Assembly (NCBI GenBank): GCA_001899255.1
Contig: MKVX01000018.1
Coordinates: 683,150-747,149 of the forward strand
Source: Rhizobiales bacterium 62-47
GTDB lineage: Bacteria; Pseudomonadota; Alphaproteobacteria; Rhizobiales; Xanthobacteraceae
DNA: 64,000 nt
Reading direction: 5' to 3'
The translations under genes were made by a program, and so were the position numbers. The notes under the pieces were generated by a model. The model had not been told where the DNA came from. It saw only the letters and a list, made by a program, of their open reading frames with translations, and made no database searches. Positions 46,662 through 56,866 of the stretch are shown one piece after another. Each line of letters starts with the position of its first letter. Position 1 is the stretch's first letter.

Positions 46662-47447
46662 TTAGGCTTCCGGCCACAACGCCGCGACGATGGCATCGAG
46701 TCCATCGGTCAGTGCTGCGGGGCCTGGCTGCAGGATCAGCGGCGATTTGATCTCGACGATGCGGTTGTGGCGTATGGCTGGAATTTCGTTCCAGCCGGGC
46801 CGTTGTCTGATCTTCTCCGGCACGACCTTCTTGCCGCACCATGAGGCGAGGATGACGTCCGGCGCCGCGATGCGCACGGCATCCGCGGTGACGATACGGT
46901 CCTTGGCGGCTTTGCGGTATCGGAGATCGGGCAGGGCATCTTCGCCACCGGCGATCTCGATCAGTTCGGCAACCCAGCCGATGCCGCTGATGATGGGATC
47001 GTCCCACTCCTCGAAATAGACGCGTGGCCGCTGTTTTCCGGTGTGACTAGCCGCGATGGTTGCCAATCGCCGTTCGAATTCGCTGGCGAGTCCATTCGCG
47101 CGCTCGGCGGCGCCAACCAGCGCGCCCAGCGTGCGGATCATCGCCAGAATTCCGGCAACGTCGCGCTGGTTGAAAGCGTGGACGGCGATGCCGACACGGA
47201 TCAATTGGGCGACGATGTCGGCCTGCAGGTCAGAGAACGCCAGCACCAAATCGGGTTGGAGTGCGAGGATCTTGGGAACGTCAGCGGAGATGAACGCCGA
47301 GACGCGTGGCTTCTCGCGACGAACCCGCGGCGGCCGCACAGCGTAGCCGGAGACGCCGACGATGCGATCCTGTTCGCCGAGCAAATACAGCGTCTCCACC
47401 GTTTCCTCGGTCAGGCAGACAATTCGGCGGGGCGGAAAATCGCGCAT
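46662..47447 (-). CDS. BtuF-like cobalamin-binding protein without signal peptide
   Basis: The 261-residue protein matches periplasmic cobalamin/iron-siderophore-binding folds: RIVCLTEETVETLYLLG, ILALQPDLVLAFSDLQ and the LILQPGPAALTDGL tail. It starts MRDFPPRR with no signal peptide, so it may act in the cytoplasm or be exported by an unusual route. Its presence with B12-dependent NrdJ in this window is suggestive but not evidence of a link. Divergent from the thioesterase. Confidence 0.8.
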   Translation of the reverse strand: MRDFPPRRIVCLTEETVETLYLLGEQDRIVGVSGYAVRPPRVRREKPRVSAFISADVPKILALQPDLVLAFSDLQADIVAQLIRVGIAVHAFNQRDVAGILAMIRTLGALVGAAERANGLASEFERRLATIAASHTGKQRPRVYFEEWDDPIISGIGWVAELIEIAGGEDALPDLRYRKAAKDRIVTADAVRIAAPDVILASWCGKKVVPEKIRQRPGWNEIPAIRHNRIVEIKSPLILQPGPAALTDGLDAIVAALWPEA

Positions 47448-47541
47448 GCGCTGCTATGCCGGGAAACATTCCGCTTGTCACCGTGAGATCGGTTGATCAA
47501 ACTTTTCGACAATCATCGAGGACACGTCGGGACCCGCGCAA

Positions 47542-47940
47542 ATGACTCCACTTGAGAAAATCAACAGCCTGAAGATGCCGTTTGCGGAATTGAAAGGCGT
47601 CACCTTCACCGAGGCGGGGGAGGATCGCGTGGTCGCACGAATGCTGGTGCGTCCGGATCTCTGTACCCTGAACAACACGATCCACGGCGGTGCGGTGATG
47701 GCATTGGCGGATTCGGTTGGGGCCGCGGCCACCGTCGTCAATCTGCCCGAGGGCGCCAAGGGAACCACGACCGTCGAGAGCAAAACCAACTTCGTTGGCG
47801 GCGCCAGGGAGGGCACGACGGTTATCGCCACGGCCACACCGGTCCACCGTGGGCGCCGTACCCAGGTATGGCAAACGCGACTTGAAACTGAGGACGGCAA
47901 GCTGGTCGCCCTGGTGACCCAGACGCAACTCGTGTTGTGA
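47542..47940 (+). CDS. PaaI-type hotdog thioesterase
   Basis: The 132-residue hotdog-fold protein has the active-site segment NNTIHGGAVMALADSVG and the TTVESKTNFVGGAREG strand. PaaI-type enzymes hydrolyse aryl or acyl-CoA thioesters. The substrate cannot be named. The nearby pobA-type aromatic genes are 4 kb away and not obviously linked. Confidence 0.9.
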   Translation: MTPLEKINSLKMPFAELKGVTFTEAGEDRVVARMLVRPDLCTLNNTIHGGAVMALADSVGAAATVVNLPEGAKGTTTVESKTNFVGGAREGTTVIATATPVHRGRRTQVWQTRLETEDGKLVALVTQTQLVL

Positions 47941-48026
47941 CCCCGTTGGAACCAACTTCCTGTTAATACAGATTAATTTCCGGCCCGGACGCGACGTTCT
48001 GCCGCTATTTGAGGCACGTGAATGCC

Positions 48027-48055
48027 TTGAAAAGATGGTGCGGTGCACAATATTA
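48027..48055 (+). promoter_or_regulatory. Promoter candidate for the GNAT gene
   Basis: TTGAAA (48027-48032), 17 bases, ATATTA (48050-48055), about 53 bases before the GNAT start. Reasonable housekeeping-type match. Confidence 0.45.
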
Positions 48056-48074
48056 CAGATCTAGGGAAAGACGC

Positions 48075-48099
48075 CTCCTCGAGGGCCATCCAAGAGGAG
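48075..48099 (+). promoter_or_regulatory. Hairpin covering the GNAT ribosome-binding site
   Basis: CTCCTC (48075-48080) pairs with GAGGAG (48094-48099), which contains the ribosome-binding site of the GNAT gene; loop 13 bases. A competing local pairing, CCTC (48074-48077) with GAGG (48081-48084), would free the site. Confidence 0.4.
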
Positions 48100-48107
48100 T
48101 TTTGACG

Positions 48108-48725
48108 ATGCGCGACGAACAGATCACCACTGGCCTGCCCGGTAACGGCGTAGTCAGGAAATTGAGCCGGCAGGAGATGCCGCTACTTCGCGAGCATCTG
48201 TTGCGGCTCGATCCCGAAAGCCGGCGCGATCGCTTCAACGGTTTCGCCGATGAGAGTTTCATCGAACGCTACGCGGAACGGTGCTGTGCCGACGGCACAG
48301 TAATTGTTGCATATATCGAGGATGGCCTCGTGACCGCTGCGGCGGAACTGCACCCTCCGGGTGTAGAAGATGATGCAATGCCAGAGATCGCGTTCAGCGT
48401 GGAGCGCCATGTCCGTCGCAAGGGGCTTGGCAGTATTCTCTTCAAGCGACTGATTGCCGAGGCGCGACAGAAGGGCTACGCAAGCCTGCGCATCACCACG
48501 GGTGCGCAGAACGACGCGATGCGTGCGCTTGCCAACAAGTTTGGTGCGCACCTGACATTCCGGCATGGCGAATCGACAGGCAGCATCAACCTGCGCAAAC
48601 GGCCGGTCATCGCGACGTTGCCGATGTTCGCCAACAGCGCCGACGTGGCGCGCGCAATGATCGGATTCAATCGCGAATACTGGAAGCTCGTGCTTCGAAT
48701 GTACGGATTGGGGCGGGCGGCCTAA
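48108..48725 (+). CDS. GNAT-family N-acetyltransferase
   Basis: Transfers an acetyl group from acetyl-CoA. The 205-residue protein has the acetyl-CoA-binding segment VRRKGLGSILFKRLIAEA and strands before it (VIVAYIEDGLVTAAAELHPP). Substrate unknown. GAGGAG lies 8 bases before ATG 48108; a longer frame to 48009 is not supported. The leader includes a hairpin on the ribosome site. Confidence 0.88.
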   Translation: MRDEQITTGLPGNGVVRKLSRQEMPLLREHLLRLDPESRRDRFNGFADESFIERYAERCCADGTVIVAYIEDGLVTAAAELHPPGVEDDAMPEIAFSVERHVRRKGLGSILFKRLIAEARQKGYASLRITTGAQNDAMRALANKFGAHLTFRHGESTGSINLRKRPVIATLPMFANSADVARAMIGFNREYWKLVLRMYGLGRAA

Positions 48726-48745
48726 CCTTGGGCTGCCTGCAATGA

Positions 48746-48772
48746 AAGGCATCGCGCACAGCGCGATGCCTT
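48746..48772. terminator. Bidirectional terminator between convergent genes
   Basis: A perfect 12-bp stem, AAGGCATCGCGC/GCGCGATGCCTT, with an ACA loop, 20 bases after the GNAT stop and 7 before the end of the convergent hypothetical gene. T residues close the stem on both strands. Confidence 0.75.
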
Positions 48773-48779
48773 ATCGAAC

Positions 48780-49079
48780 TCAGATTCCAGTCCGCTTGTC
48801 GTTGCCGAAGCGGCGAACGACGCGGCGCTCAACGACCACGGAGCGCTGTGCGCCTGGTTCGCCGGCGATGACGCGTGTCGAGCGAACGGCGGCGCGTGCA
48901 GCCTTCTTGACCTCGACTTGTACGGCCTCGAGCGGAAGCCCCATCAGGGAAGCCGCTATCTCAGCCTGCGCGTCGAGATCCTCGGTAATTCCCGTTGCGG
49001 CGAAAATGGCTTCGTCCAGCGTGGGAGGATCACGCTTCACACGGCGTGAGCCATATTTCGTCATCCAGTCTTCGCTCAT
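48780..49079 (-). CDS. Conserved-looking protein of unknown function (99 residues)
   Basis: Soluble, charged and helical, with no membrane segment. Notable segments are DEAIFAATGITEDLDAQAEI, AASLMGLPLEAVQVEVKKA and a C-terminal basic patch (VERRVVRRFGNDKR). ATG 49079 with GAGG 8 bases upstream is preferred over 49097. The DNA- or RNA-binding look of the tail is an inference only. Confidence 0.6.
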   Translation of the reverse strand: MSEDWMTKYGSRRVKRDPPTLDEAIFAATGITEDLDAQAEIAASLMGLPLEAVQVEVKKAARAAVRSTRVIAGEPGAQRSVVVERRVVRRFGNDKRTGI

Positions 49080-49174
49080 CACAGCCTCATGAATCAAAGC
49101 GCTTACCTAATCGAGAAAATATTGCATTGCAATGAGGCCAAAGCTGTATGCAACACTGCCATGCGAAGAAAAGT

Positions 49175-49486
49175 TCAAAACTTCTCGAGACGTGTAGCGT
49201 CATAAATTTCGAGAGTTGCTGCTTCAGCCACCAAAGATTGCAAAGCCTTCACAAAGTCGCGCGATGCGGCGACGGCGAAGTGGTTGAGCAATGCATCGCG
49301 ATCGGTCCAGCGTTCGACAAAAATCAGTCGCAATGGATTCTCGCAATCGACGTGGACGCCGTGCGAAAGGCATCCTGGCTCGCCGCGCGAGCGGCGCACA
49401 TGTTCAAGACTGAGCCGAAGCACCTCGGCGAAGCTTTCCTGGCGCGCGATCACGCTGCCGGTCACGACAATCATGCAGATTTCCAT
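49175..49486 (-). CDS. ABM-domain quinol monooxygenase-like protein
   Basis: Small dimeric monooxygenases that act on quinols or polyketides without cofactors. The 103-residue ferredoxin-like-fold protein has MIVVTGSVIARQESFAEVL, EPGCLSHGVHVDCENPLRLI and FVERWTDRDALLNHF. The second ATG (49474) has the better ribosome spacing and may be the true start. Confidence 0.85.
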   Translation of the reverse strand: MEICMIVVTGSVIARQESFAEVLRLSLEHVRRSRGEPGCLSHGVHVDCENPLRLIFVERWTDRDALLNHFAVAASRDFVKALQSLVAEAATLEIYDATRLEKF

Positions 49487-49656
49487 CCCCGTCGCCGGAC
49501 AGATTGTCGCGCTGTCCGAATGAAATAGCCGCGCCCGCCCGACCGGCAGTCTAGCCGTGCCATTTGCGCCGGTCGACGGCGGAATGGATCCCGGCTAGAT
49601 TTTGATGAGTATCGCGGCGCGATCTGATGCGCCTGAATTTCACGGCTAGACCGACC

Positions 49657-49998
49657 ATGAAAAACGGCCTCTATTCGCTTCGCATCGAAATGCTCGACGG
49701 TGTTCAGGGCGTGAACACTGGTGTCATCATGCTGCGCGACGGCAGCATTCGCGGCGGCGATTCAATTTTCTATTACGTTGGTTCGTACAGCTTTGCCGAC
49801 GGTAAGTGGAAAGGCGAATTGCTGAATCGCGAGCACGTTCCCAGCTATGGCACCCGCCCGGTCTTCGGCCGTCACGATGTCGGGATCGGCTTTAGTGGGA
49901 CTTATGGTGAGGATGGCGCCGAGGCTGAGGCGACTGCGCTTGCCGGCAAGCAGAGCATCAGGTTCAAAGCCGCGTTGCGTCTGCTGGTGGTCGACTGA
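49657..49998 (+). CDS. GrlR-like single-domain protein
   Basis: 113 residues of a calycin-like beta fold: NGLYSLRIEMLDG, TGVIMLRDGSIRGGDSIFYY, GKWKGELLNREH and HDVGIGFSGTYGEDGAEAEA. The pattern matches GrlR-like regulatory domains, first known as negative regulators of type III secretion in enteric pathogens; none of those genes is visible here. ATG 49657 is preferred; ATG 49627 is also in frame. It is about 70% identical by eye to the second half of the fused protein at 54475-55179. Confidence 0.75.
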   Translation: MKNGLYSLRIEMLDGVQGVNTGVIMLRDGSIRGGDSIFYYVGSYSFADGKWKGELLNREHVPSYGTRPVFGRHDVGIGFSGTYGEDGAEAEATALAGKQSIRFKAALRLLVVD

Positions 49999-50033
49999 CG
50001 CCACGCCAGTGGCGCTGGCGTATCGGAATCATC

Positions 50034-50051
50034 TAACCAACCGGTTGGTTA
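50034..50051. promoter_or_regulatory. 18-bp perfect palindrome between convergent genes
   Basis: TAACCAACCGGTTGGTTA reads the same on both strands. It resembles TetR-family operators but lies between the 3' ends of the GrlR-like and SDR genes. It could equally be a short hairpin (TAACCAA/TTGGTTA, CCGG loop). Confidence 0.5.
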
Positions 50052-50067
50052 AGTGTCGTACGGATAG

Positions 50068-50748
50068 TCATATCCGTCCGGCCACCGGAAGCAGCGCGCC
50101 GGTAATGCCGCTCGCGGCATCACTGGCCAGAAACAGGATGGCATCGGCGAGTTCGGTTGGCGTGACCCACCGGCTGAAGTCGGCATCGGGCATGCTGGCG
50201 CGATTGGCAGGCGTATCGATCGTCGACGGCAACACCGCATTAACCGTGATCTTACCCTTGAGCTCGGCCGCAAGTGCTTCGGTCAGGCGATGGACTGCCG
50301 CTTTCGATGCCGCGTAGGGGCCCATGCCGGAGGTTGCCTGTAATGCGCCCATCGCGCCGATATTCACAATCCGTCCGGCGGACGATTGGCTCAGGTGCGG
50401 GATGCAGGCGCGCGATGCGTTCAGTGCAGTCAGCAGATTGATGCCGTACAATCGCTGCCAGGTAGCGGTGTCGCCGTCGGCGACGGTTTCGAATGCGAAG
50501 GCACCGGCGATGTTCACAAGGACATCGATGCGTCCAAGCCGCGCGGCGATAGCGTCGATTGTCGCGGTCGCCTGTTTCGCATCGGCCAGATCGACACCCC
50601 CGAAAGCAATTTGGGATGGGGTGTCCGGGCTCTGGGGAGCCGAGTGATCCACGGCCGCCACCCGGGCGCCGCGTGCAATGGCGGCACCAACAACGACCCT
50701 GCCGAGGGCACCGGATGCACCGGTCACGACGACCACTTTCTCCTTCAT
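50068..50748 (-). CDS. Short-chain dehydrogenase/reductase
   Basis: The 226-residue SDR has the nucleotide-binding TGASGALG, the NIAGAF motif, the catalytic Ser region (NIGAMGA) and YAASKAAVH with the catalytic Tyr and Lys. Substrate unknown. Slightly short for the family, lacking a full C-terminal loop. Confidence 0.9.
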   Translation of the reverse strand: MKEKVVVVTGASGALGRVVVGAAIARGARVAAVDHSAPQSPDTPSQIAFGGVDLADAKQATATIDAIAARLGRIDVLVNIAGAFAFETVADGDTATWQRLYGINLLTALNASRACIPHLSQSSAGRIVNIGAMGALQATSGMGPYAASKAAVHRLTEALAAELKGKITVNAVLPSTIDTPANRASMPDADFSRWVTPTELADAILFLASDAASGITGALLPVAGRI

Positions 50749-50787
50749 CGTAAGGCTCCGCTCGATCGATAAAATTTGCCGGATATT

Positions 50788-50793
50788 TATAAT
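50788..50793 (+). promoter_or_regulatory. Consensus TATAAT before the 65-residue gene
   Basis: A perfect TATAAT, 60 bases before the ATG. The -35 region at the expected spacing is weak (ATCGAT at 50765-50770). A hairpin, TCCCGC/GCGGGA (50822-50838), lies between it and the start. Confidence 0.35.
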
Positions 50794-50853
50794 CGGATTG
50801 CAGACAAGTGCTGCTACGTTTTCCCGCTATACGCGGGAGATTAGGGAATTCCA

Positions 50854-51051
50854 ATGATGAGATCGCTTCCTGACCATGGTTTACCACTGGTTCAGTTGAA
50901 AGAGATGCGTCGCGATATGGTTGTTGCCCTGCAAAGGCAGAGCCCCGTTGCTTTCGAGGATCTCATGCGGATTGCTGCGGTTCAGGCGGCAATTTCAGCA
51001 TTCGAGGACGTCATTTCCGACCTGGACGCCGAAGTCGAAGCTGCGGCCTGA
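50854..51051 (+). CDS. Small helical protein (65 residues)
   Basis: An uncharacterised helical protein: LVQLKEMRRDMVVALQR and AAVQAAISAFEDVISDLDA suggest two helices, possibly a dimer or coiled-coil. Starts at ATG 50854 or 50857. Convergent with the AraC gene. No family known to me. Confidence 0.6.
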   Translation: MMRSLPDHGLPLVQLKEMRRDMVVALQRQSPVAFEDLMRIAAVQAAISAFEDVISDLDAEVEAAA

Positions 51052-51073
51052 CCCTTCGCGCCTTTCAATTGAT

Positions 51074-53238
<2,165 letters not shown>

Positions 53239-53295
53239 TAGGTAGCGGCCGGGTGAAATCCGGCTAGAGTGGCCGCATCGCAGGTAGGTGCGTTC

Positions 53296-54363
53296 ATGTC
53301 TGTTGAAATGTCCAATGTGCTAGCGCCGCTTTTGCAGTCACTGACGGCGCTTGAATTCTTGGCACGCCACCTGGATCCGCTGGTGATCGAGAGCGTCATT
53401 GAAGGGATCGGGACGCCGGACTATGGCTTGCGCGTGGCTCGCCGCGAAGTCGAGAATGATCCGTTCATTCTCCAGACTTCGGCGCGGCAGTTGCTCGTTG
53501 CAAGCGACGAGGCGCTTGCCGCATTCGATGGCATACGGAGTGCGATTGCACAGGGTGACGATCTCTACGCTCTGTTTAGGGCGTTGCGTCATTTGCCGCG
53601 TGCGCAGGAAGCCCTTTATCCATTGGCTGCCGAACTGGCGGCAGCGAACAGCTACTTTCTCGATCGATCATTGCGCAAGAATGTTGGGGTGCTGGCGCGC
53701 ACCGCGCAATCGGCGCGCGACGGCGAAACCGGCGTCATGCATTTTGACAATGAACCGGGCAGCCGTGGCGGCTATTCACTATATGTACCCGAGAGCTATA
53801 CGCCGGAACATGCTTGGCCGTTGGTGATCGCACTGCATGGCGGTAGCGGCAACGGGCGTGGCTTCTTGTGGAGTTGGTTGCGTGACGCGCGCAGCTTCGG
53901 TGCGGTCCTTGTCGCACCGACCGCGATTGGCCGGACTTGGGCATTGATGGGCGACGATGCCGATACGCCAAATCTCAATCGCATTCTGGATCACGTAAGT
54001 GAGCACTGGCGTATCGATCAGCAGCAGCTGCTGCTCACCGGCATGAGCGACGGCGGTACCTTTTGTTATGTGAGCGGGCTTGAGGCGGGATCGCGCTTCA
54101 CGCATCTGGCCCCCGCCTGCGCGACGTTTCATCCCCTAATGGCGGCGATGGCCGATCCCGAACGGGCGCGTGGGTTGCCGATCTACATGGTACACGGTGA
54201 GCGCGATTGGATGTTTCCGGTTGAAGTGGCGCGCCACGCGCGGCAGGCGTTGGCCAATGCCGGGGCGAACGTCCGCTATCAGGAGATCGAGGATCTCAGC
54301 CATTGCTATCCGCGCGAAATCAACAAAGAGTTTCTGGCTTGGATGCGGGCAGACCACGGTTGA
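53296..54363 (+). CDS. Alpha/beta hydrolase (phospholipase/carboxylesterase-like)
   Basis: The C-terminal 220 residues form the hydrolase: ALHGGSGNGRGFLWSW (oxyanion), GMSDGGTFCYVSG (nucleophile Ser), VHGERDWMFPV (Asp region) and DLSHCYPRE (His). The first 130 residues are a helical region that I do not recognise. Substrate unknown. ATG 53296 with AGGTAGG upstream. Confidence 0.88.
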   Translation: MSVEMSNVLAPLLQSLTALEFLARHLDPLVIESVIEGIGTPDYGLRVARREVENDPFILQTSARQLLVASDEALAAFDGIRSAIAQGDDLYALFRALRHLPRAQEALYPLAAELAAANSYFLDRSLRKNVGVLARTAQSARDGETGVMHFDNEPGSRGGYSLYVPESYTPEHAWPLVIALHGGSGNGRGFLWSWLRDARSFGAVLVAPTAIGRTWALMGDDADTPNLNRILDHVSEHWRIDQQQLLLTGMSDGGTFCYVSGLEAGSRFTHLAPACATFHPLMAAMADPERARGLPIYMVHGERDWMFPVEVARHARQALANAGANVRYQEIEDLSHCYPREINKEFLAWMRADHG

Positions 54364-54474
54364 CACAATGTCGTGGTTCCGATGGCTGATTTGTTACATT
54401 TGTGACAGTAAACGGCATTTAGCTCCCGTCGGAGACGCGTTAGATTAGCCGTCGGTGGACAGGGGCGTCGGCGG

Positions 54475-55179
54475 GTGTTTCAGGGATTCTATAAAGTCCG
54501 ATTCCAACTGAACGATGTGGTGGGCCGCAGCGTAATGTATGCGCATGCAGGCAAGCTACTGGGCGGCAACTCGGCATTCGCTCATATCGGGACTTACCAG
54601 GAGGAGGACGGTACGGTCACGGTTGAAGTCAACACCGTGCGTCATAACCATGATCCCAACTACAAGGCAATGGCCGGTACCGACGATGCCACGCTGATCG
54701 CGCGGGGCCGGCTGGACGGTGGCCTCTACCGTTTCGAAGGTGCTTTGAACGAAGTACCCGGCGCTGTGTTCAAGTCGGTGATGACGCCCATCAACGACGC
54801 GATCGTCCCAGTCTTCGGAGCAGTCGGTGAGGGCGGTATTGTCAATGGTCTCTACTCTATTCACATCCGTTTGCTGGACGGTGTGGATGGTGGCCTCACC
54901 GGAGTCATGCTGCTCAATGATGGGCGCATTCTAGGTGGCGACGCGTCGTTCTATTATCTCGGCACGTACGTATCGTCGAAGGGGCGCTGGAAAGGTGAGA
55001 TCCTCAACCAGGAGCACACCCAGGCCACAGGCGAGAATTCCATTTTCGGCGGTCATGAAGTGGGAATTGGCTTCTCCGGTACCTGCAGCTCGGATGGAGC
55101 CGAGATGGAAGCGACCGCGCTGGCGGGCAAGCGGAGCCTTCGATTGCAGGCAGTGCTAAAGCTGATGCGAAAGGCTTGA
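54475..55179 (+). CDS. Two-domain GrlR-like protein
   Basis: The 234-residue product is a tandem of two GrlR-like domains. The first (about 1-105) is divergent: GFYKVRFQLNDVVGRSVMYA, KLLGGNSAFAHIGTYQ. The second (about 122-230) keeps the standard motifs NGLYSIHIRLLDG, DGRILGGDASFYYLGTY and RWKGEILNQEH, close to the single-domain protein at 49657-49998. GTG 54475 is the start. An imperfect inverted repeat, TGTTAC-N4-GTGACA (54392-54407), lies upstream. Confidence 0.72.
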   Translation: MFQGFYKVRFQLNDVVGRSVMYAHAGKLLGGNSAFAHIGTYQEEDGTVTVEVNTVRHNHDPNYKAMAGTDDATLIARGRLDGGLYRFEGALNEVPGAVFKSVMTPINDAIVPVFGAVGEGGIVNGLYSIHIRLLDGVDGGLTGVMLLNDGRILGGDASFYYLGTYVSSKGRWKGEILNQEHTQATGENSIFGGHEVGIGFSGTCSSDGAEMEATALAGKRSLRLQAVLKLMRKA

Positions 55180-55243
55180 GTTTCAGCCGCGGGCTAACTT
55201 GTCTGGGCTGGCAGGAGCGAGTGGTTATCGTCGAGCTTGGCCG

Positions 55244-56149
55244 CTATTCGATTGATGGCGGCGCGGCCGAGCGTCGCAACGCTAAAGCCACACCCGCCAG
55301 CGTCAAAACCAGAGCTGCGATCTCGCGCAGGCCGAACGGATCGCCAAGGAAAAGGGCGCCTGCGCATACGCCCACGATCGGCACGCCAAGCGATCCCGTG
55401 GTGGCCGCCGCCGGACGCAAGCGGCTGAGCGCGGCGAACCAGGTCAGATACGCAATCGCCATCGGTCCTAGCGTCATGTAAGCCATCAGGGCCCATCCGC
55501 GTGGCGACAGCGCGTCGAGGTCGGGGTGTTCGATCATCAACCCGAGGACGATCATCGGCAGACAACCCAGCCCAACCTGCCATGCCACCAGTGCGATGGG
55601 CTTCAGCGGGATCGGCGTTCGCGCCGTGACACTGCCAAACGCGAACAGAACTGCGGCGCCAAGCGCCATCGCCACGCCCATGAGCTTGCTTTGGTCGAAC
55701 GAGAAGCCCTGTCCACTGAACAGCACCGCAAGACCGGAGAACGCCAGCACCAGCGCCACCAAGCTGCGCAACGTCGGACGCTCGCCAAGCACCGGCCACG
55801 CGAACAGCATGGTCCAGATCGGCATCGTATAAGCGAGCAGCGCAGCCTCGCTGATCGGCAGATACTTCATGGCGACGGTGCCGAAGCCCATCCAGGCGAA
55901 GACGTTTGTGAAGGCCGCAAATGCTAGGCGCAGCCAATGCTTGCGCGGTACGCGCAAGCTCTCGCCGCGCGACAGTGCAATTGCAGCCAGGAGAACCGCT
56001 GCGGCAACGCCGGCTACGCCGCGTGAAAACAGCGGCGGCCATTCAAGCAGGAGTAACTTGACGGCAGGCCAGTTCAAACCCCAGCCAATGATGGTGACGG
56101 CGAGCAGAAGGAAACCGGCGAAGCGTGAGTCCGATGAATGGGGCGACAT
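55244..56149 (-). CDS. EamA/DMT-family transporter
   Basis: The 301-residue permease has ten membrane helices in two EamA repeats (GWGLNWPAVKLLLLEWPPL; LVAWQVGLGCLPMIVLGL). Substrate unknown; such proteins export metabolites. No ribosome site is visible before ATG 56149, and a 10-bp tandem repeat abuts the start. Two more EamA genes lie at the right end of the window. Confidence 0.93.
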   Translation of the reverse strand: MSPHSSDSRFAGFLLLAVTIIGWGLNWPAVKLLLLEWPPLFSRGVAGVAAAVLLAAIALSRGESLRVPRKHWLRLAFAAFTNVFAWMGFGTVAMKYLPISEAALLAYTMPIWTMLFAWPVLGERPTLRSLVALVLAFSGLAVLFSGQGFSFDQSKLMGVAMALGAAVLFAFGSVTARTPIPLKPIALVAWQVGLGCLPMIVLGLMIEHPDLDALSPRGWALMAYMTLGPMAIAYLTWFAALSRLRPAAATTGSLGVPIVGVCAGALFLGDPFGLREIAALVLTLAGVALALRRSAAPPSIE

Positions 56150-56466
56150 GTATGGTCATTTACGGTCATTCGGCTTACAAGTAAAATGGTGCATTGGGCG
56201 GTGTTTCACTCGCTTAAAGTGAGAGCAGTCCTGATATGCATTGATGTACCGCTGGTACTCTCCGGTCGATCTTGTATCGGACCTCCGCGATCGGTTTGTC
56301 GGATGGATGAGGGGAGTTCGCAGTCTTTGCACGACCTCGCTGAGCTGAGCGCGCGAAATCGACTGCTGCTGTTTGACGCCAACCGAATGTGCGTGCCGAT
56401 TACGAAGGTGCCGAGCCCACATGGATTTGAATGGCTCGCGAGCCGGCACGCGCCTATGGTTCGGCC
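56150..56466. promoter_or_regulatory. Intergenic region eamA / small secreted protein (317 bases)
   Basis: No gene seen. It holds the direct repeat TATGGTCATT-TACGGTCATT (56151-56170) next to the eamA start and a small inverted repeat, TCACT/AGTGA (about 56207-56223). Promoters are not clear. Confidence 0.5.
56151..56170. repeat. 10-bp tandem direct repeat at the eamA start
   Basis: TATGGTCATT followed directly by TACGGTCATT, 9 of 10 matching, one helical turn apart. It begins 2 bases upstream of the eamA ATG, where a repressor would block translation start or transcription. Confidence 0.55.
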
Positions 56467-56829
56467 ATGTCGCGATTCATACGTCTATCGATTGTCATTG
56501 TCCTGTCGCTGGCCGCCACAGCCGCGATGGCGGCGCCACGTCACAAGAAGCAGATGCTTCGTCCGCACAATTACGGCTTCCTGCCGGGCTATCAGCAGCC
56601 GCTGAATAATTCGGCCCCGCTATTCAAACAGGAAGCGTCGGTGCTGCGCAACGCGCGCCGCCAGCCCCGCCGCTGGTACATCGGCCCGACGCCGCAATAT
56701 TACAATTGGTGGCAGGGTGAGTGGCGCTATCCCGGCCGTCCCGGCTTCTACCGCGGCCGCTACAATGGCGGCAGCGTCGGCCCATGCTGGACGCAAACGC
56801 CGATCGGTCCGGTGTGGACGTGCGGGTGA
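56467..56829 (+). CDS. Secreted protein of unknown function (120 residues)
   Basis: A signal peptide (about 1-22, AMAAP) then a basic, Tyr/Trp/Pro-rich region (RRWYIGPTPQYYNWWQGEW; GFYRGRYNGGSVGPCWT). ATG 56467 matches the signal peptide; the frame extends to 56431. Resembles the small basic secreted proteins of Bradyrhizobium relatives, no family assigned. Ends convergently with the nitroreductase. Confidence 0.75.
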   Translation: MSRFIRLSIVIVLSLAATAAMAAPRHKKQMLRPHNYGFLPGYQQPLNNSAPLFKQEASVLRNARRQPRRWYIGPTPQYYNWWQGEWRYPGRPGFYRGRYNGGSVGPCWTQTPIGPVWTCG

Positions 56830-56866
56830 CAAGCTGACGTATAGAAGCATCGCCGCTGCGGGCTTC

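Noticed and set aside
47963-47976. CtrA-like site TTAA-N6-TTAA upstream of the GNAT gene
   Set aside because: Spacing is 6 and not the required 7, and the flanks do not match.
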